Below, piece after piece: positions 45,524 to 57,630 of a stretch of 64,000 nucleotides of DNA. This stretch comes from Bufo bufo (Eukaryota; Chordata; Amphibia; Anura; Bufonidae). The stretch covers positions 740,963,146-741,027,145 of the forward strand of contig NC_053389.1 in assembly GCF_905171765.1 (NCBI RefSeq). Direction: 5' to 3'. The position numbers and the translations under genes are program-made. The first letter of the stretch is position 1. Each line of letters opens with the position of its first letter. The notes below the pieces were generated by a model that did no database searches, was not told where the DNA came from, and saw only the letters and a list, made by a program, of their open reading frames with translations.

Positions 45524-46072
45524 GTCCCCCCCGTTCTACGAGTGACCTCCGGGCACCCAGGACCGACCTTATCAGGATGAACTCTGTGGAATGCTCTCAC
45601 CAGATGACTAGCATTAACATCGGTTGCTGGAACCCACATCCTCTCCTCTGGTCTGTACCCTCCCCAATGAACGAGATACTGGAGGGATCTCCAGAGAACT
45701 CGGGAGTCCACAATCCTGCTGATTTGAAATTCTAAATTACCATTCACCATGACAGGAGCGGGAGGTAAGGAGGACGGCTCAACAGGTTCGACACATTTCT
45801 TTAACAACGATTTATGAAATACGTTAAGGATTTTCAAAGCCTGAGGAAGTTCAAGACGGAAGGCTACAGGGTTAACAATGGCAGTGATCTTATATGTGAA
45901 GGGTTAAATGGAATAAGCTATATGATCTGTATGAAGGACAGGATGCTGGGTGACATCATACTAGAGGGAGAATATGTTTACATTAGCCTTATGTCCATAT
46001 AGGGAATGGAGTCTGCCCAGCAACAAGTGAATATGTGAATCACATCTGTTTCCAATATGTGTGGATGTATGT
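45524..46072 (-). pseudogene. Chromovirus integrase tail with chromodomain
   Basis: FHKSLLKKCVEP then YLVHWGGYRPEERMWVPATD is a chromodomain core (the HWxGY...W pattern), thought to direct integration to marked chromatin. There is a frameshift near 45840. Confidence 0.85.
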
Positions 46073-46816
46073 CTATAAGAGGCCCGTGTGGTCACAATAT
46101 GGACCAATAAATCTTGGTCCCAACTTCCAAGAAGGTACCTTAAGTTTAATATTTCCTGTAGACAACCACACAGAATCACCCACTCTCAGGTCCGGACCAC
46201 TCATACGTCTCCTGTCAGCAGCACACTTATACCTGTTGCTTATCTTTTTCAGGTTATTTTGGATTTTCCTACAAATAGAAGACAAAAAAGAGGAAAATCG
46301 TTCCTCCGCAGGAATGGCGGAATTTTGAGCACCAGAAAATGTACCAAACTGTGGATGGAACCCATATGCCCCAAAAAACAGCGACTTATCAGAGGATTCC
46401 TGTCTACGGTTATTTATTGCAAACTCAGCTAACGACAAAAATGAAGACCACTCTTCCTGATTCTCTGAAACAAGACATCTCAAGTAAGTCTCCAGATTCT
46501 GATTAGTGCGCTCCATCTGTCCGTTCGACTGAGGATGAACAGCTGAAGAGAAGGACAATTGTACACCCAGACAAGTACAGAACGCTTTCCAGAATCTGGA
46601 AACAAACTGAGTCCCTCTATCGGACACCACAACAGAGGAAATACCATGTAGTTTCACGATGTTGTCGACAAACACCTGTGCAAGAGTTGCAATAAAGTGT
46701 GCCATTTTACTAAAACAATCTACAACCACCAGAATGATGGTTGTTCCCAAAGAATTCGGTAAATCCTTGATAAAATCCATGGACAAATGGGTCCAAGGTC
46801 TGGACGGGATGGGCAA
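46073..46816 (-). pseudogene. Chromovirus integrase core
   Basis: SMDFIKDLP (Asp), VVVSDRGTQFVSRFWKAFC (Asp) and HPQSNGQMERTNQNLETYLR (Glu) keep the D,D-35-E triad. 247 codons are open. The upstream frame shifts near 46816. Confidence 0.9.
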
Positions 46817-47600
46817 TGGAAGCAGAGATCCGGAAGGCCGAGTACAGTATGTGTCACCTCAGAACGTGCACAGGTACCACCGGCTGACACATAGTCCTCA
46901 ACACACTTACGCAACCCCGGCCACCAGAATCTGCGAGAGATGAGATTGACAGTCAATCTGCTCCCAGGGTGCCCAGCAAGCACCGTACAGTGATGTTCCT
47001 CGAACACCTTGTGACGCAATTCAGAGGGAACAAACAATTTCCCCGGAGGACAAGAGTCCGGAGCATCCTCCTGTGCCTCCAACAGCTTGGCCTCGAGATC
47101 AGGATAAAGAGTAAATATGACTACCCCTTCAGATAAAATAGGACTAGGGTCATTAGACTCACCTAACCCCCCCCCCTTCCCAGGAAAGCTACGCGACAAA
47201 GCATCCGCCTTGACGTTCTTAACCCCAGGGCGGTAAGTGATGATGAAGTTAAATCTGGTGAAAAACAATGACCATCTGGCCTGCCGTCTCTTAGCGACTC
47301 CAGGTAGGCCAGATTCTTGTGGTCCGTAATTACCGTAATAGGATGAATTGCTCCTTCCAACCAATGCCGCCATTCCTCAAACGCCAACTTAATGGCCAGC
47401 AATTCCCTATTTCCCACATCATAATTCCTTTCAGCAGTCGAGAGTTTTTAGAGAAAAATGCACATGGGCGCCATTTACTGGGTGAAGGACCCTGCGACAA
47501 GATTGCTACTACCCCTACCTCGGACGCGTCAACCTCAACAATAAATGGCTGAGACACGTCCTGTTGCACCAGAATAGGGGCCGAAGCGAAACATTCTTTC
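46817..47600 (-). pseudogene. Chromovirus RNase H and integrase zinc region
   Basis: FIVEVDASEVGVVAILSQ (Asp), [18 protein letters not shown] (Glu) and [13 protein letters not shown] (Asp) are the RNase H motifs; VFEEHHCTVLAGHPGSRLT ... CVEDYV ... TCAR is the HHCC-type integrase zinc region. The frame shifts near 47170 at a C8 run. Confidence 0.85.
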
Positions 47601-48590
47601 ACAGCAGAAAAGGCCTGTAATGCTGCATCAGACCAGATAGAAATATCAGCACCTTTCCTAGTCATGTCTGTTAAAGGTTTAACCACCATTGAATAGTTCA
47701 AGATAAATTTTCTGTAGTAGTTGGTAAACCCCAAAAACCACAAAAGCGGCTTCAGATTTTCCGATCGATCCCAGTTCAACATGGCACGGAGCTTCTCGGG
47801 ATCCATACGAAAACCTGAGGAGGAAATTCCACTTCCTGTACAGCAAATACACACTTTTCCATCTTAGCATACAACTTATTCTCTCTCAGGATCTGTAACA
47901 CCTGTCTCACATGATCTTGATGAGTCTCCATATTAGGCAAATAAATTAGTATGTCATCAATGTATACAACTACAAACCTCCCCACTGCAGGAGCATTGGT
48001 TAACCCAAAGGGCATGACCAGGTTTTCAAAAGGACCCTCAGGGGTATTAAATGCGGTCTTCCACTCATCCCCCTCCTTGAGCCTTACCAAATTATATGCC
48101 CCCCTCAGATCCAATTTAGAGAACACTTTAGAGAAAGGAAGGGGGTAAGGATCATGAACGATAACACAATTGAGCTCATTGAAGTCCAGACACGGCCTCA
48201 GGGTATCATCCTTTTTCTTTACAAAGAAAAATCCTGCAGCCACTGGGGACCTGGATGGTCTAATATGTCCCTTTGCCAAACTCTCGGTGATATACTCTCG
48301 CATGGCCTTTCTTTCGGGGTCCGAAAGACTATACAACCGAGATTTGGCCAATTTAGCTCTGGGAATAAGATTGACGGGACAGTCATACTCCTGGTGCGGT
48401 GGCAACTCTGAACGAGGGTACAGTTTTAGTGGTAACCATAGAGAACGATGCATTAAGACAGTTCTCCATGCAAAAATCACTCCAATCGAGAATCTGTCTC
48501 ACTTGCCAGTCGATGTTAGGGTTATGTTTGCTTAACCGTGGTAGACCCAACACCAACGGAGCAGGCAGACCCTCCAACACATCTGCCTAT
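47601..48590 (-). pseudogene. Chromovirus reverse transcriptase
   Basis: [36 protein letters not shown] (motif A), [11 protein letters not shown] (motif B) and [12 protein letters not shown] (motif C). About 11 residues are missing between TNAPA and VGRF. The thumb continues in another frame (FLGFTNYYRKFILNYS). Confidence 0.9.
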
Positions 48591-50143
48591 ATCGCAGGGA
48601 AAACGGTCAAAAAATGTATTAAAGCATATTCGAAAAAATCTTTTCAGCACATTTAGAACTAGTTTACATAAAGTTATTATGAATGTTTAGGTACACTTTA
48701 ATGTACCTTGATTAGGTCGTACATATAGCTGTGCTCCTCCTCTTATTGGTTGCTTGGTGCACATAGCGGTGACTAGGAGCAGCACACTATATGTGCAGGG
48801 TCTGCTCTCCTGTATGTAGATGCCCAACGACATAGGTAGGTTTAGAGTAGGACCTGCCTGAGACCACATTGGCGCTGGTAGGCTGGCACAGATGTGTTTT
48901 GATCAAAATATATTGGCTGAGAGTCTCCAATTTTATCATATCAGAGTGAAGGCTTAGTCCATATATAATGCTTGTTAGTGCATTATTTTCCGTGATTTTT
49001 TACACTTTATTGTGACTTCATACCGGAGCTCAATTTTATCTTCCTTTCCTAGCACAATATTCTCTGTACCACAGTAGGCCATTGTGCCAGGATCAGATAT
49101 AAGCAGAGCAATCGATCAGGAATCTATAACCCAGAGTGACACGGTCCCGTCTCTTGGTTTGGAGACACTGATGTCACTGATGATAAAGCTGTGAAGAGAT
49201 AAAGTACAATCAATCCGTAACTGAGGAATGTTATTAACCGCTAATGAAGTACATAACTAGTTAATCTTACAGTCTGGGCGGAGGCTCATGGCAAAGCACC
49301 AAATGGATCATTCCACACTATGAATTGACATTGTTTTCTGCTGTCTCTGGATGTCATTTAACAGATAACAGAGACAAAGCGTGACGTGAGTGGGTGTATT
49401 TAGGGCAGAATATGTAGGGATTTGGGTATGCATGGAAAGAAGTGCACATTCCAGCTGCTGAAACATTGAACTTGTGTACCTTGAGTTTTGGCCCAAGAGA
49501 TATCATTCTGCATTCTCACAATGTATTCTGAACCCTAAAAGAGAAGTATGTGTAAGGTTAGGGTTGCACAAAATTTGGAAGGTAATTATCATTTCACAAG
49601 TGCCATAAAAATAGCAAATTTTGATGTTGCAATTTTGTTTTGTCATTTTACACAGCACTCAGCACTTTTGAAAACACAAGCAAAAAAGTTGAGGTGGTTA
49701 GTTATATTACTTAGGACACACCAGATTAATCAACTGTAACAATTTGGGCTGTGGTCGCAATGCGACATGCAGGCTGCCACAACCCTAGAATTGCAAGAAA
49801 ATTGAGCAGGGTTGGATTTTTGGGCAATTCTGGGGTCACGGTCAAGGCAGCTTTTCTATGGCTGCATGGCTACACAGCGATCCTTGGGCACGCAACGGAT
49901 GTTGTGGCCAAGATCGACCTGTAGCCACAGCCTTAAAATGGCACAAAAACTGGCACAATCTTGCTACAGTTGGCAGGGTGGCACACAAACATCTCTAGAC
50001 AACAGTATTATTTTTAAAGATGTACCAAATTTATCAGACAAAGAGCAGCATTTAATAAATTTGGCACAAATTACAGTGGACTGAAGATAAACTGACTTAA
50101 AAAAAATCCCCTCATGATAAAGTACGCCTATGTTTGGTATATA
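48591..50143. other. No gene recognised
   Basis: AT-rich. 49740-49960 has repeated GTGGCCACAAC/GCTGTGGTCGC-like words as in a dispersed repeat, without clear ends. Confidence 0.35.
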
Positions 50144-50471
50144 CAGTCGTGGCCAAAAGTTTTGAGAATTACATAAATATTGGAAATTGGAAAAGTTGCT
50201 GCTTAAGTTTTTATAATAGCAATTTGCATATACTCCAGAATGTTATGAAGAGTGATCAGATGAATTGCATAGTCCTTCTTTGCCATGAAAATTAACTTAA
50301 TCCCCAAAAAAACTTTCCACTGCATTTCATTGCTGTCATTATGGGACCTGCTGAGATCATTTCAGTAATTGTCTTGTTAACTCAGGTGAGAATGTTGACG
50401 AGCACAAGGCTGGAGTTCATTATGTCAGGCTGATTGGGTTAAAATGGTAGACTTGACATGTTAAAAGGAGG

Positions 50472-51511
50472 GTGATGCTTGAAATCATTGTTCTTCCATT
50501 GTTAACCATTGTGACCTGCAAAGAAACGCGTGCAGCCATCATTGCGTTGCATAAAAATGGCTTCACAGACAAGGATATTGTGGCTACTACGATTGCACCT
50601 CAATCAACAATTTATAGGATCATCAAGAACTTCAAGGAAAGAGGTTCAATTCTTATTAAGAAGGCTTCAGGGCATCCAAGAAAGTCCAGCACGCGCAAGG
50701 ATCGTCTCCTAAAGAGGATTCAGCTGCGGGATCGGAGTGCCACCAGTGCAGAGCTTGCTCAGGAATGGCAGCAGGCAGGTGTGAGCGCATCTGCACGCAC
50801 AGTGAGGCGAAGACTTTTGGAAGATGGCCTGGTGTCAAGAAGGGCAGCAAAGAAGCCACTTCTCTCCAAAAAAAACATCAGGGACAGATTGATCTTCTGC
50901 AGAAAGTTTGGTGAATGGACTGCTGAGGACTGGGGCAAAGTCATATTCTCTGATGAAGCCTCTTTCCGATTGTTTGGGGCATCTGGAAAAAGGCTTGTCC
51001 GGAGAAGAAAAGGTGAGCGCTACCATCAGTCCTGTGTCATGGCAACAGTAAAGCATCCTGAGACCATTCATGTGTGGGGTTGCTTCTCATCCAGGGGAGT
51101 GGGCTCACTCACAATTTTGCCCAAAAACACAGTCATGAATAAAGAATGCTACCAAAACACCCTCCAACAGCAACTTCTTCCAACAATCCAACAACAGTTT
51201 GCATTTTCCAGCACGATGGAGCACCGTGCCATAAGGCAAAAGTGATAACTAAGTGGCTCGGGGACCAAAACGTTGACATTTTGGGTCCATGGCTCGGAAA
51301 CTCCCCAGATCTTGATCCCATTGAGAACTTGTGGTCAATCCTCAAGAGGCGGGTGGACAAACAAAAACCCACTAATTCTGACAAACTCCAAGAAGTGATT
51401 ATGAAAGAATGGGTTGCTATCAGTCAGGAATTGGCCCAGAAGTTGATTGAGAGCATGCCCAGTCAAATTGCAGAGGTCCTGAAAAAGAAGGGCCAACACT
51501 GCAAATACTGA
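50472..51511 (+). pseudogene. Tc1 transposase, copy 2, 13-bp deletion
   Basis: The N-terminus is intact here (MLEIIVLPLLTIVTCKETRA, then LHKNGFTDKDIVATTIA), with FSDEASFRLFG. After PTIQQQF, 13 bases present in copy 1 are missing, so the frame shifts. FQHDGAPCHKAKV and SPDLDPIENLWSIL continue in the next frame to 51511. Confidence 0.9.
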
Positions 51512-51547
51512 CTCTTTGCATAAATGTCATGTAATTGTCGATAAAAG

Positions 51548-53156
51548 TAGTAATAGAGTAATGAGCGAGCACTCATACACTTGGCAACCAAATTGACATG
51601 TGCAGAAAATATTTATTATATCCCCATAAAATACAAGTAATAAAATTTATAAGAACAATGTAGCAATAATATACAACATTATAATCACATATATTGTGGT
51701 AGATATGATCAACACTATATTCATATGACTCAATAGTGTCGATAAATTCAATAATATATATCACACCAAGAAACTTCAAGTATATGCTGTTATTTGGGAA
51801 AGAGGGGGTATTATCTTCTAGCGCTCTATCCCAATTTGGGAAACTGAATGTCACTGAAAATGTTGTAGGTGTATTCACTGGGAGCGCAATATGTTCATAA
51901 AGTGTCCACAGGAATCCTGATAATGTGAAAAGTCTCTTATAGCATATCCTTTTAAGCTCGATATGAGCTTTGGATTGGAGAAAACTTTAAATCGATGTTT
52001 GGCTTACCGTCTAGCGTCTGCTGTCTCCCTATTGCTTCAATGGAGCTTTAAATATTTGCCGGCTTATTCAGTCGCTCCATACAGCAAGCTGGTTTAAATT
52101 TCGCAGGAGTTCCAAAGATCGCAGGAGTTGCCACTCTGTTCCGCAATTTCCTTTGGTGCAGCTTTCGACGATAAGAATAGTTAATCCTTTACTGTAGAGA
52201 TTTTCTTCTGTATGGCCATACAATATTATCGGAGGCTTTTCAATGCAGGTACATCACTTGTTTCACCATACGCGTTACGGGTAGATTCACTCTCCCTTCC
52301 ACTGAGGAAGGGAGAGTGAATCTACCCGTAACGCGTATGGTGAAACAAGTGATGTACCTGCATTGAAAAGCCTCCGATAATATTGTATGGCCATACAGAA
52401 GAAAATCTCTACAGTAAAGGATTAACTATTCTTATCGTCGAAAGCTGCACCAAAGGAAATTGCGGAACAGAGTGGCAACTCCTGCGATCTTTGGAACTCC
52501 TGCGAAATTTAAACCAGCTTGCTGTATGGAGCGACTGAATAAGCCGGCAAATATTTAAAGCTCCATTGAAGCAATAGGGAGACAGCAGACGCTAGACGGT
52601 AAGCCAAACATCGATTTAAAGTTTTCTCCAATCCAAAGCTCATATCGAGCTTAAAAGGATATGCTATAAGAGACTTTTCACATTATCAGGATTCCTGTGG
52701 ACACTTTATGAACATATTGCGCTCCCAGTGAATACACCTACAACATTTTCAGTGACATTCAGTTTCCCAAATTGGGATAGAGCGCTAGAAGATAATACCC
52801 CCTCTTTCCCAAATAACAGCATATACTTGAAGTTTCTTGGTGTGATATATATTATTGAATTTATCGACACTATTGAGTCATATGAATATAGTGTTGATCA
52901 TATCTACCACAATATATGTGATTATAATGTTGTATATTATTGCTACATTGTTCTTATAAATTTTATTACTTGTATTTTATGGGGATATAATAAATATTTT
53001 CTGCACATGTCAATTTGGTTGCCAAGTGTATGAGTGCTCGCTCATTACTCTATTACTACATTTGCCTTTAAGAGAGGGTGGGGTGATTCCCTCTATATGA
53101 GCTTGCAGCACCATACCTTAACTACTTGCTAGTGAGCCACCACAACCTACCACTAT
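51548..53156. mobile_element. Penelope-type palindromic insertion D
   Basis: The duplication TAATTGTCGATAAAAG lies at 51532-51547 and 53157-53172. Arms of ~750 bp (51548-52300 and about 52303-53056) are near-perfect complements; both encode the same meaningless 101-codon frame. Only the right side has a 100-nt tail (53057-53156, AGAGGGTGGGGTGATTCCCT ... GTGAGCCACC), like the tail of the fragment at 2546. A hammerhead-like motif lies at the centre. Confidence 0.8.
52302..52336 (+). ncRNA. Hammerhead-ribozyme-like motif, degenerate
   Basis: CTGAGGA matches the hammerhead box CUGANGA; AGGG...CCC can form stem II around AGAGTGAATCTA; then GTAA replaces GAAA and CGCGT follows. PLEs are known to carry hammerheads with this layout. 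The GAAA change probably cripples it. The mirror arm holds the complement. Confidence 0.4.
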
Positions 53157-53319
53157 TAATTGTCGATAAAAGCCTTTGAAACGTATGAAGTGCGTGTAAT
53201 TATATTTCACTACATCACAGAAACAACTGAAACAAAGATCTAAAAGCAGTTTAGCAGCAAACTTTGTGAAAACTAATATTTGTGTCATTCTCAAAACTTT
53301 TGGCCACGACTGTACATAT

Positions 53320-53515
53320 GAAAAGTGCCACTCATCGTATATATATATCACTTATATAGCGGTGACATATTTTGCAGCGGTTCACCGAAATATCATTCAC
53401 TGTCCACACAAACCCAGGGAGAACATACAAACTTCATGCAGATGTTGTTCTTGGTCCTAGGACCCCTGCAGGGCAAGACGCAAGTGCTAACCACTAAGCC
53501 ACTGTGTCGCCATCT
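53320..53515 (-). repeat. tRNA-derived SINE fragment
   Basis: The minus-strand head GTGGCTTAGTGGTTAGCAC is an A box; the B-box place has GGTCCTAGGACC, a degraded form. GGGTTTGTGTGGACAG and GAACCGCTGCAAAATATGTC make up the body, and the end has TATATA. Confidence 0.6.
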
Positions 53516-53565
53516 CTAAAGGAACCATCTAGTCTTCAATGTGATTTTAATGATTAAAAACAATG

Positions 53566-53920
53566 GGAGTCATTTACAAATAGATATACACCACTTTTTA
53601 GTGTATATCTGTCGCAGATTGCGGCACAAAGATTATTTGCACCAGAATATGCAACGTTTCCGTGCTCACAAGTCAAAAAAATGGTGCGTGGAAGGGGGCG
53701 GGCCAGCATCCCCATCTCATTTATAATTTTCTACGCTTGTTTTTAGCGTAGAAAATGGTCTAAATTTACTCCAGCAATGGAGCTGGCGTAGATTTAGACA
53801 GGTGGTGGAAACGCTGAAGTTATGTAGAGGCCGCACCTGTACATAAATTCAGCGCATCCACCGCTAGCTAAAGGGGTATTTAGACTGGTGTTTAAAACGC
53901 TGGTCTTAATAAATGACCCC
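53566..53920. mobile_element. MITE, 355 bp
   Basis: The inverted ends GGAGTCATTTA and TAAATGACCCC are flanked by CAATG at 53561-53565 and 53921-53925. The interior has hairpins GATATACACCACTTTTTAGTGTATATC and TCTACGC...GCGTAGA. No coding. The superfamily is unclear. Confidence 0.6.
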
Positions 53921-54829
53921 CAATGTTTTTTTACTGAGCCTAAAAAAGATTTTGCTTCTGCAAAAAATTACCTTTTCAAAAATTTGAGCATTGCAAAAGA
54001 AAAAACTTGTGTAAGAAGCTGACCACAACATCCAGCTATGAGAAGGAAACTGAGCTGAATTCTACTGTCTACGTGCCAGCTCCTGGATTGGTAGTTTTGA
54101 GCTTGAGATTCAATGTGGTTGGACAAATGATCAGTCTAATGCTTAATAAACCTACTTTATCTAATGTAATGGAGAGCATCTTTATACAAGCAATGTGCCA
54201 TCCTATTTGTAACACCCTTGATTGAAGGGGTTATCCCACTATAAGTATTACTATGCAATGACGAGCATTTGAAATGAAGTATTACAATATACATGTAAGA
54301 AACATTGTTCTTTTTTATGTGCTGTACATTGCAATTCCCTCTCTGGTAGCGCCCCCTGCTGCTTCAGGTCCACCCTCTTCTATATTCAGAGTTGGATCAG
54401 ATATCTTCCTGGCTCCTTCCTCCTCTCAGTGCCGGTGCAGTTATCTCTTAGAGAAGCAGATGGAGCGGACCTGACACCTTTTATTTATCCCCACTTCTAA
54501 ATTCATGGAAGTATATACAGTATCTCACAAAAGTGAGTGCACCCCTCATATTTTTGTAAATATTTTATTCTATCTTTTCATGGGACAACACTGAAGTTCT
54601 GACACTTTGATACAGTGTAAAGTAGTCAGTGTACAGCTTGTATAACAGTGTAAATTTGGTGTGCCCTCAAAATAACTCAACACACCGCCATTAATGTCTA
54701 AACCGCTGGAAACAGAAGTGAGCATACCCCTAAGTGAAAATGACCAAATTGTTCCCAATTAGCCATTTTCCCTCCCCGGTGTCATGTGACTCGTTAGTGT
54801 TACAAGGTCTTAGGTGTGAATGGTGAGCA

Positions 54830-56656
54830 AGATTTAAAATGAAAAAAAAAAAAAAAAGTTCACCACTGCGTTTCCTGATGTTCGATCGGCTTCGCTGACC
54901 TCCGTGTGATGCAGGTAAAATCACAATAAACCAGTCTTTGTAAAAAAGGTGGTTGCGCTGCCAGGTATACGTCCCAATTCACAAGCTCTAGAGAAGCGGC
55001 AATCTTCTTTGACACAACCAGCACACCTAAATCCCGTGGGTAGTAGCCTTTCCTCAAAGCAACCTTCCTACGGAATCAAAGTTTCAGGTACATAGTGAAG
55101 GGCCACACAGTTGAGTAAATGGAACTTTTTTTATTATACTCACAATAAAATCATGATAAAAACGCCTTATAAAATTATTATACAATCAGGTCCATCAGGT
55201 CCATCAAATCAGGGCATTGGATTTGATGGACCTGATGGACCTGATTGTATAATAATTTTATAAGGCGTTTTTATCACAATTTTATTGTGAGTATAATAAA
55301 AAAAAAAGAAGCAATGCAACAGCTCACTGCAAATCAAATAAGGTACAAAATTGCATCATAATAGCAAATGCTGAACTAATAAGTTAGAGATACTTGGCAA
55401 ATCGTTTTGTACAAAATTATTTGAGCCCGTCTGCCGAACGTCAAGGCAATCTCTAGTTAGACGGGTTCCTAACACTAAATATACCTGTTATGTGCCATAG
55501 CGGCTATCATGAAATTCAGAAAGTGTAGGTTCCACTTACATGCTGGATCCGCCTGAATTTCCGTCATTTTCGGTGCCAAAATGGCCTCCATTATATCCAG
55601 GGAAAGCAGTTACCAGCATGCATGCCGGGCCCACTCCACACCACCCCTGGCGCCACATGGTCACCAAGGACTGCAATGAGAGTCCACACACTATCTCTCT
55701 CCTGGTGCCAGAAGGCTTCAGTGAGTGGGGGGGAGCAGGCCAAGCTAAATACTAACACTAATTAAAAACGTACAAAACGATTTTCCAAGTATCTCTAACT
55801 TATTAGTTCAGCATTTGCTATTATGATGCAATTTTGTACCTTATTTGATTTGCAGTGAGCTGTTGCATTGCTTGTTTTGTTTAACAGTCTTGTTCTCAGC
55901 CATAGCAACGTGCCCCTGCGCTTTGGGATGTGCTGACTGACCCCCTTTTTCTTTGCAGTTTGTACTGGAGGTGTGGCTGCCTCCCCAGTCGTGCACTCCT
56001 CCCAGTCTGTCCCACAGGTTGATTTTAATTAGTGTTAGTATTTAGCTTGGCCTGCTCCCCCCCACTCACTGAAGCCATCTGGCACCAGGAGAGAGATAGT
56101 GTGTGGACTCTTATTGCAGTCCTTGGTGACCATGTGGCGCCAGGGGTGGTGTGGAGTGGGCCCGGCGTGCATGCTGGTAACTGCTTTCCCTGGATATAAT
56201 GGAGGCCATTTTGGCACCGAAAATGACGGAAATTCAGGCGGATCCAGCATGTAAGTGGAACCTACACTTTCTGAATTTTATAATAGCCGCTATGGCACAT
56301 AACAGGTATATTTAGTGTTAGGAACCCGTCTAACTAGAGATTGCCTTGACGTTCGGCAGACGGGCTCAAATAATTTTGTACAAAACGATTTGCCAAGTAT
56401 CTCTAACTTATTAGTTCAGCATTTGCTATTATGATGCAATTTTGTACCTTATTTGATTTGCAGTGAGCTGTTGCATTGCTTGTTTTGTTTAACAGTCTTG
56501 TTCTCAGCCATAGCAACGTGCCCCTGCGCTTTGGGATGTGCTGACTGACCCCCTTTTTCTTTGCAGTTTATAATAAAAAAAAGTTCCATTTACTCAACTG
56601 TGCCGCTTCTCTAGAGCTTGTGAATTGGGACGTATACCTGGCAGCGCGACCACCAT
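54830..56656. mobile_element. PLE-like insertion E with inverted and direct duplications
   Basis: The duplication TGAATGGTGAGCA lies at 54817-54829 and 56657-56669. The outer arms match (TGGTTGCGCTGCCAGGTATA left, complement right). Inside are a palindrome at about 55130-55300, a large inverted pair (55330-55765 versus 56025-56460) and a ~180-bp direct repeat (55782-55962 and 56390-56570). The left side has a ~115-nt tail with an A16 run (54841-54856). No coding or ACGCGT motif, so membership in Penelope is inferred from architecture. Confidence 0.55.
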
Positions 56657-56732
56657 TGAATGGTGAGCAGGTGTGTTACATTTGGTGTTATCGCTCTCAC
56701 ACTCTCTCATACTGGTCACTGGAAGCACAACA

Positions 56733-57630
56733 TGGCACCTCATGGCAAAAAACTCTCTGAAAAAAAGAATTGTCGCTCTACATAAAGATGTCCTAGGCTA
56801 AAACAAGATTGCCAGCACCCTGAAACTGAGCTGCAACACGGTGGCCAAGACTATACAGCTGTTTAACAAGACAGGTTTAACTTAGAACAGGCCTCGCCAT
56901 AGAAGTTGAGTACACATGCTCAGCGTCATATCCAGAGGTTGTATGAGTGCTGCCAGCACACTGCATCAAATTGGACTGCATGGCTGTCGTCCCAGAAGGA
57001 AGCCTCTTCGGAAGATGATGCACAAGAAACCCCACAAACAGTTTGCTGAAGACAAATAAGGACATGGATTACTGGACCCATGTCCTGTGGTCTGATGAGA
57101 CCAAGATAAACTTATTTGGTTCAGATGGTGTCGCGAGAATTAGGTAAAGAGTACAAAGACAAGTGTGTCTTGCTTATAGTCAAGCATGGTGGTAGGAGTG
57201 TCATGGTTTGGGGCTGCATGAGTGCTGCTGGCTGTGGGAACTACTGAACATTTAGGTAACCATGAATACCAACATGTACTGTGTTATAGTGAAGCAGAGC
57301 ATGTCTCTCCCCCCTCGGAAACTGGTCCGCAGGGCAGTATTCCAACATGATAACAACCCCAAACACACCACCAAGACGACCACTGCTTTACTAAAGAGGG
57401 TAAAGGTGCTGGACTGGCCAAGCATGTCTCCAGACCTAAACCCTATTGAGCATCTTTGGAGTATCTGCAAATGGAAGGTGGAGGAGGACAAGGTCTCTAA
57501 CATCCACCAGCTCCGTGACGTGGTCCTGGAGGAGTGGAAGAGAATTCCAGTGGAACCTGTGAAGCTCTAGTTAACTCCATGCCAAAGAGAGTTAAGGCAG
57601 CACTGGAAAATAATGGTGGCCACACAAAAT
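56733..57630 (+). pseudogene. Tc1 transposase, heavily deleted
   Basis: It starts MAPHGKKLSEKK, then shifts frame. HVLWSDETKINLFGSDGV (Asp), VFQHDNNPKHTTKTT (Asp) and SPDLNPIEHLWSIC (Glu) remain in separate frames; several internal stretches are absent compared with an intact ~340-residue Tc1 transposase. Confidence 0.8.

Larger units (their letters stand above)
44937..48590 (-). mobile_element. Chromodomain Ty3/gypsy element, 5'-truncated
   Basis: On the minus strand: reverse transcriptase, RNase H, integrase with chromodomain, polypurine tract GGGGGGGAC (45524-45532) and a 587-bp LTR. Gag, protease and the 5' LTR are missing beyond 48590. Confidence 0.85.
50144..53312 (+). mobile_element. 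Tc1-family transposon, copy 2, split by a palindrome
   Basis: Same family as 42134-43666, with TA duplications at 50142-50143 and 53313-53314. The palindromic insertion at 51548-53156 lies between the transposase stop and the right terminal repeat. Confidence 0.9.

Noticed and set aside
51573..51878. 101-codon frame on the minus strand repeated on the plus strand at 52728
   Set aside because: A consequence of the palindrome; the protein has no recognisable domain.
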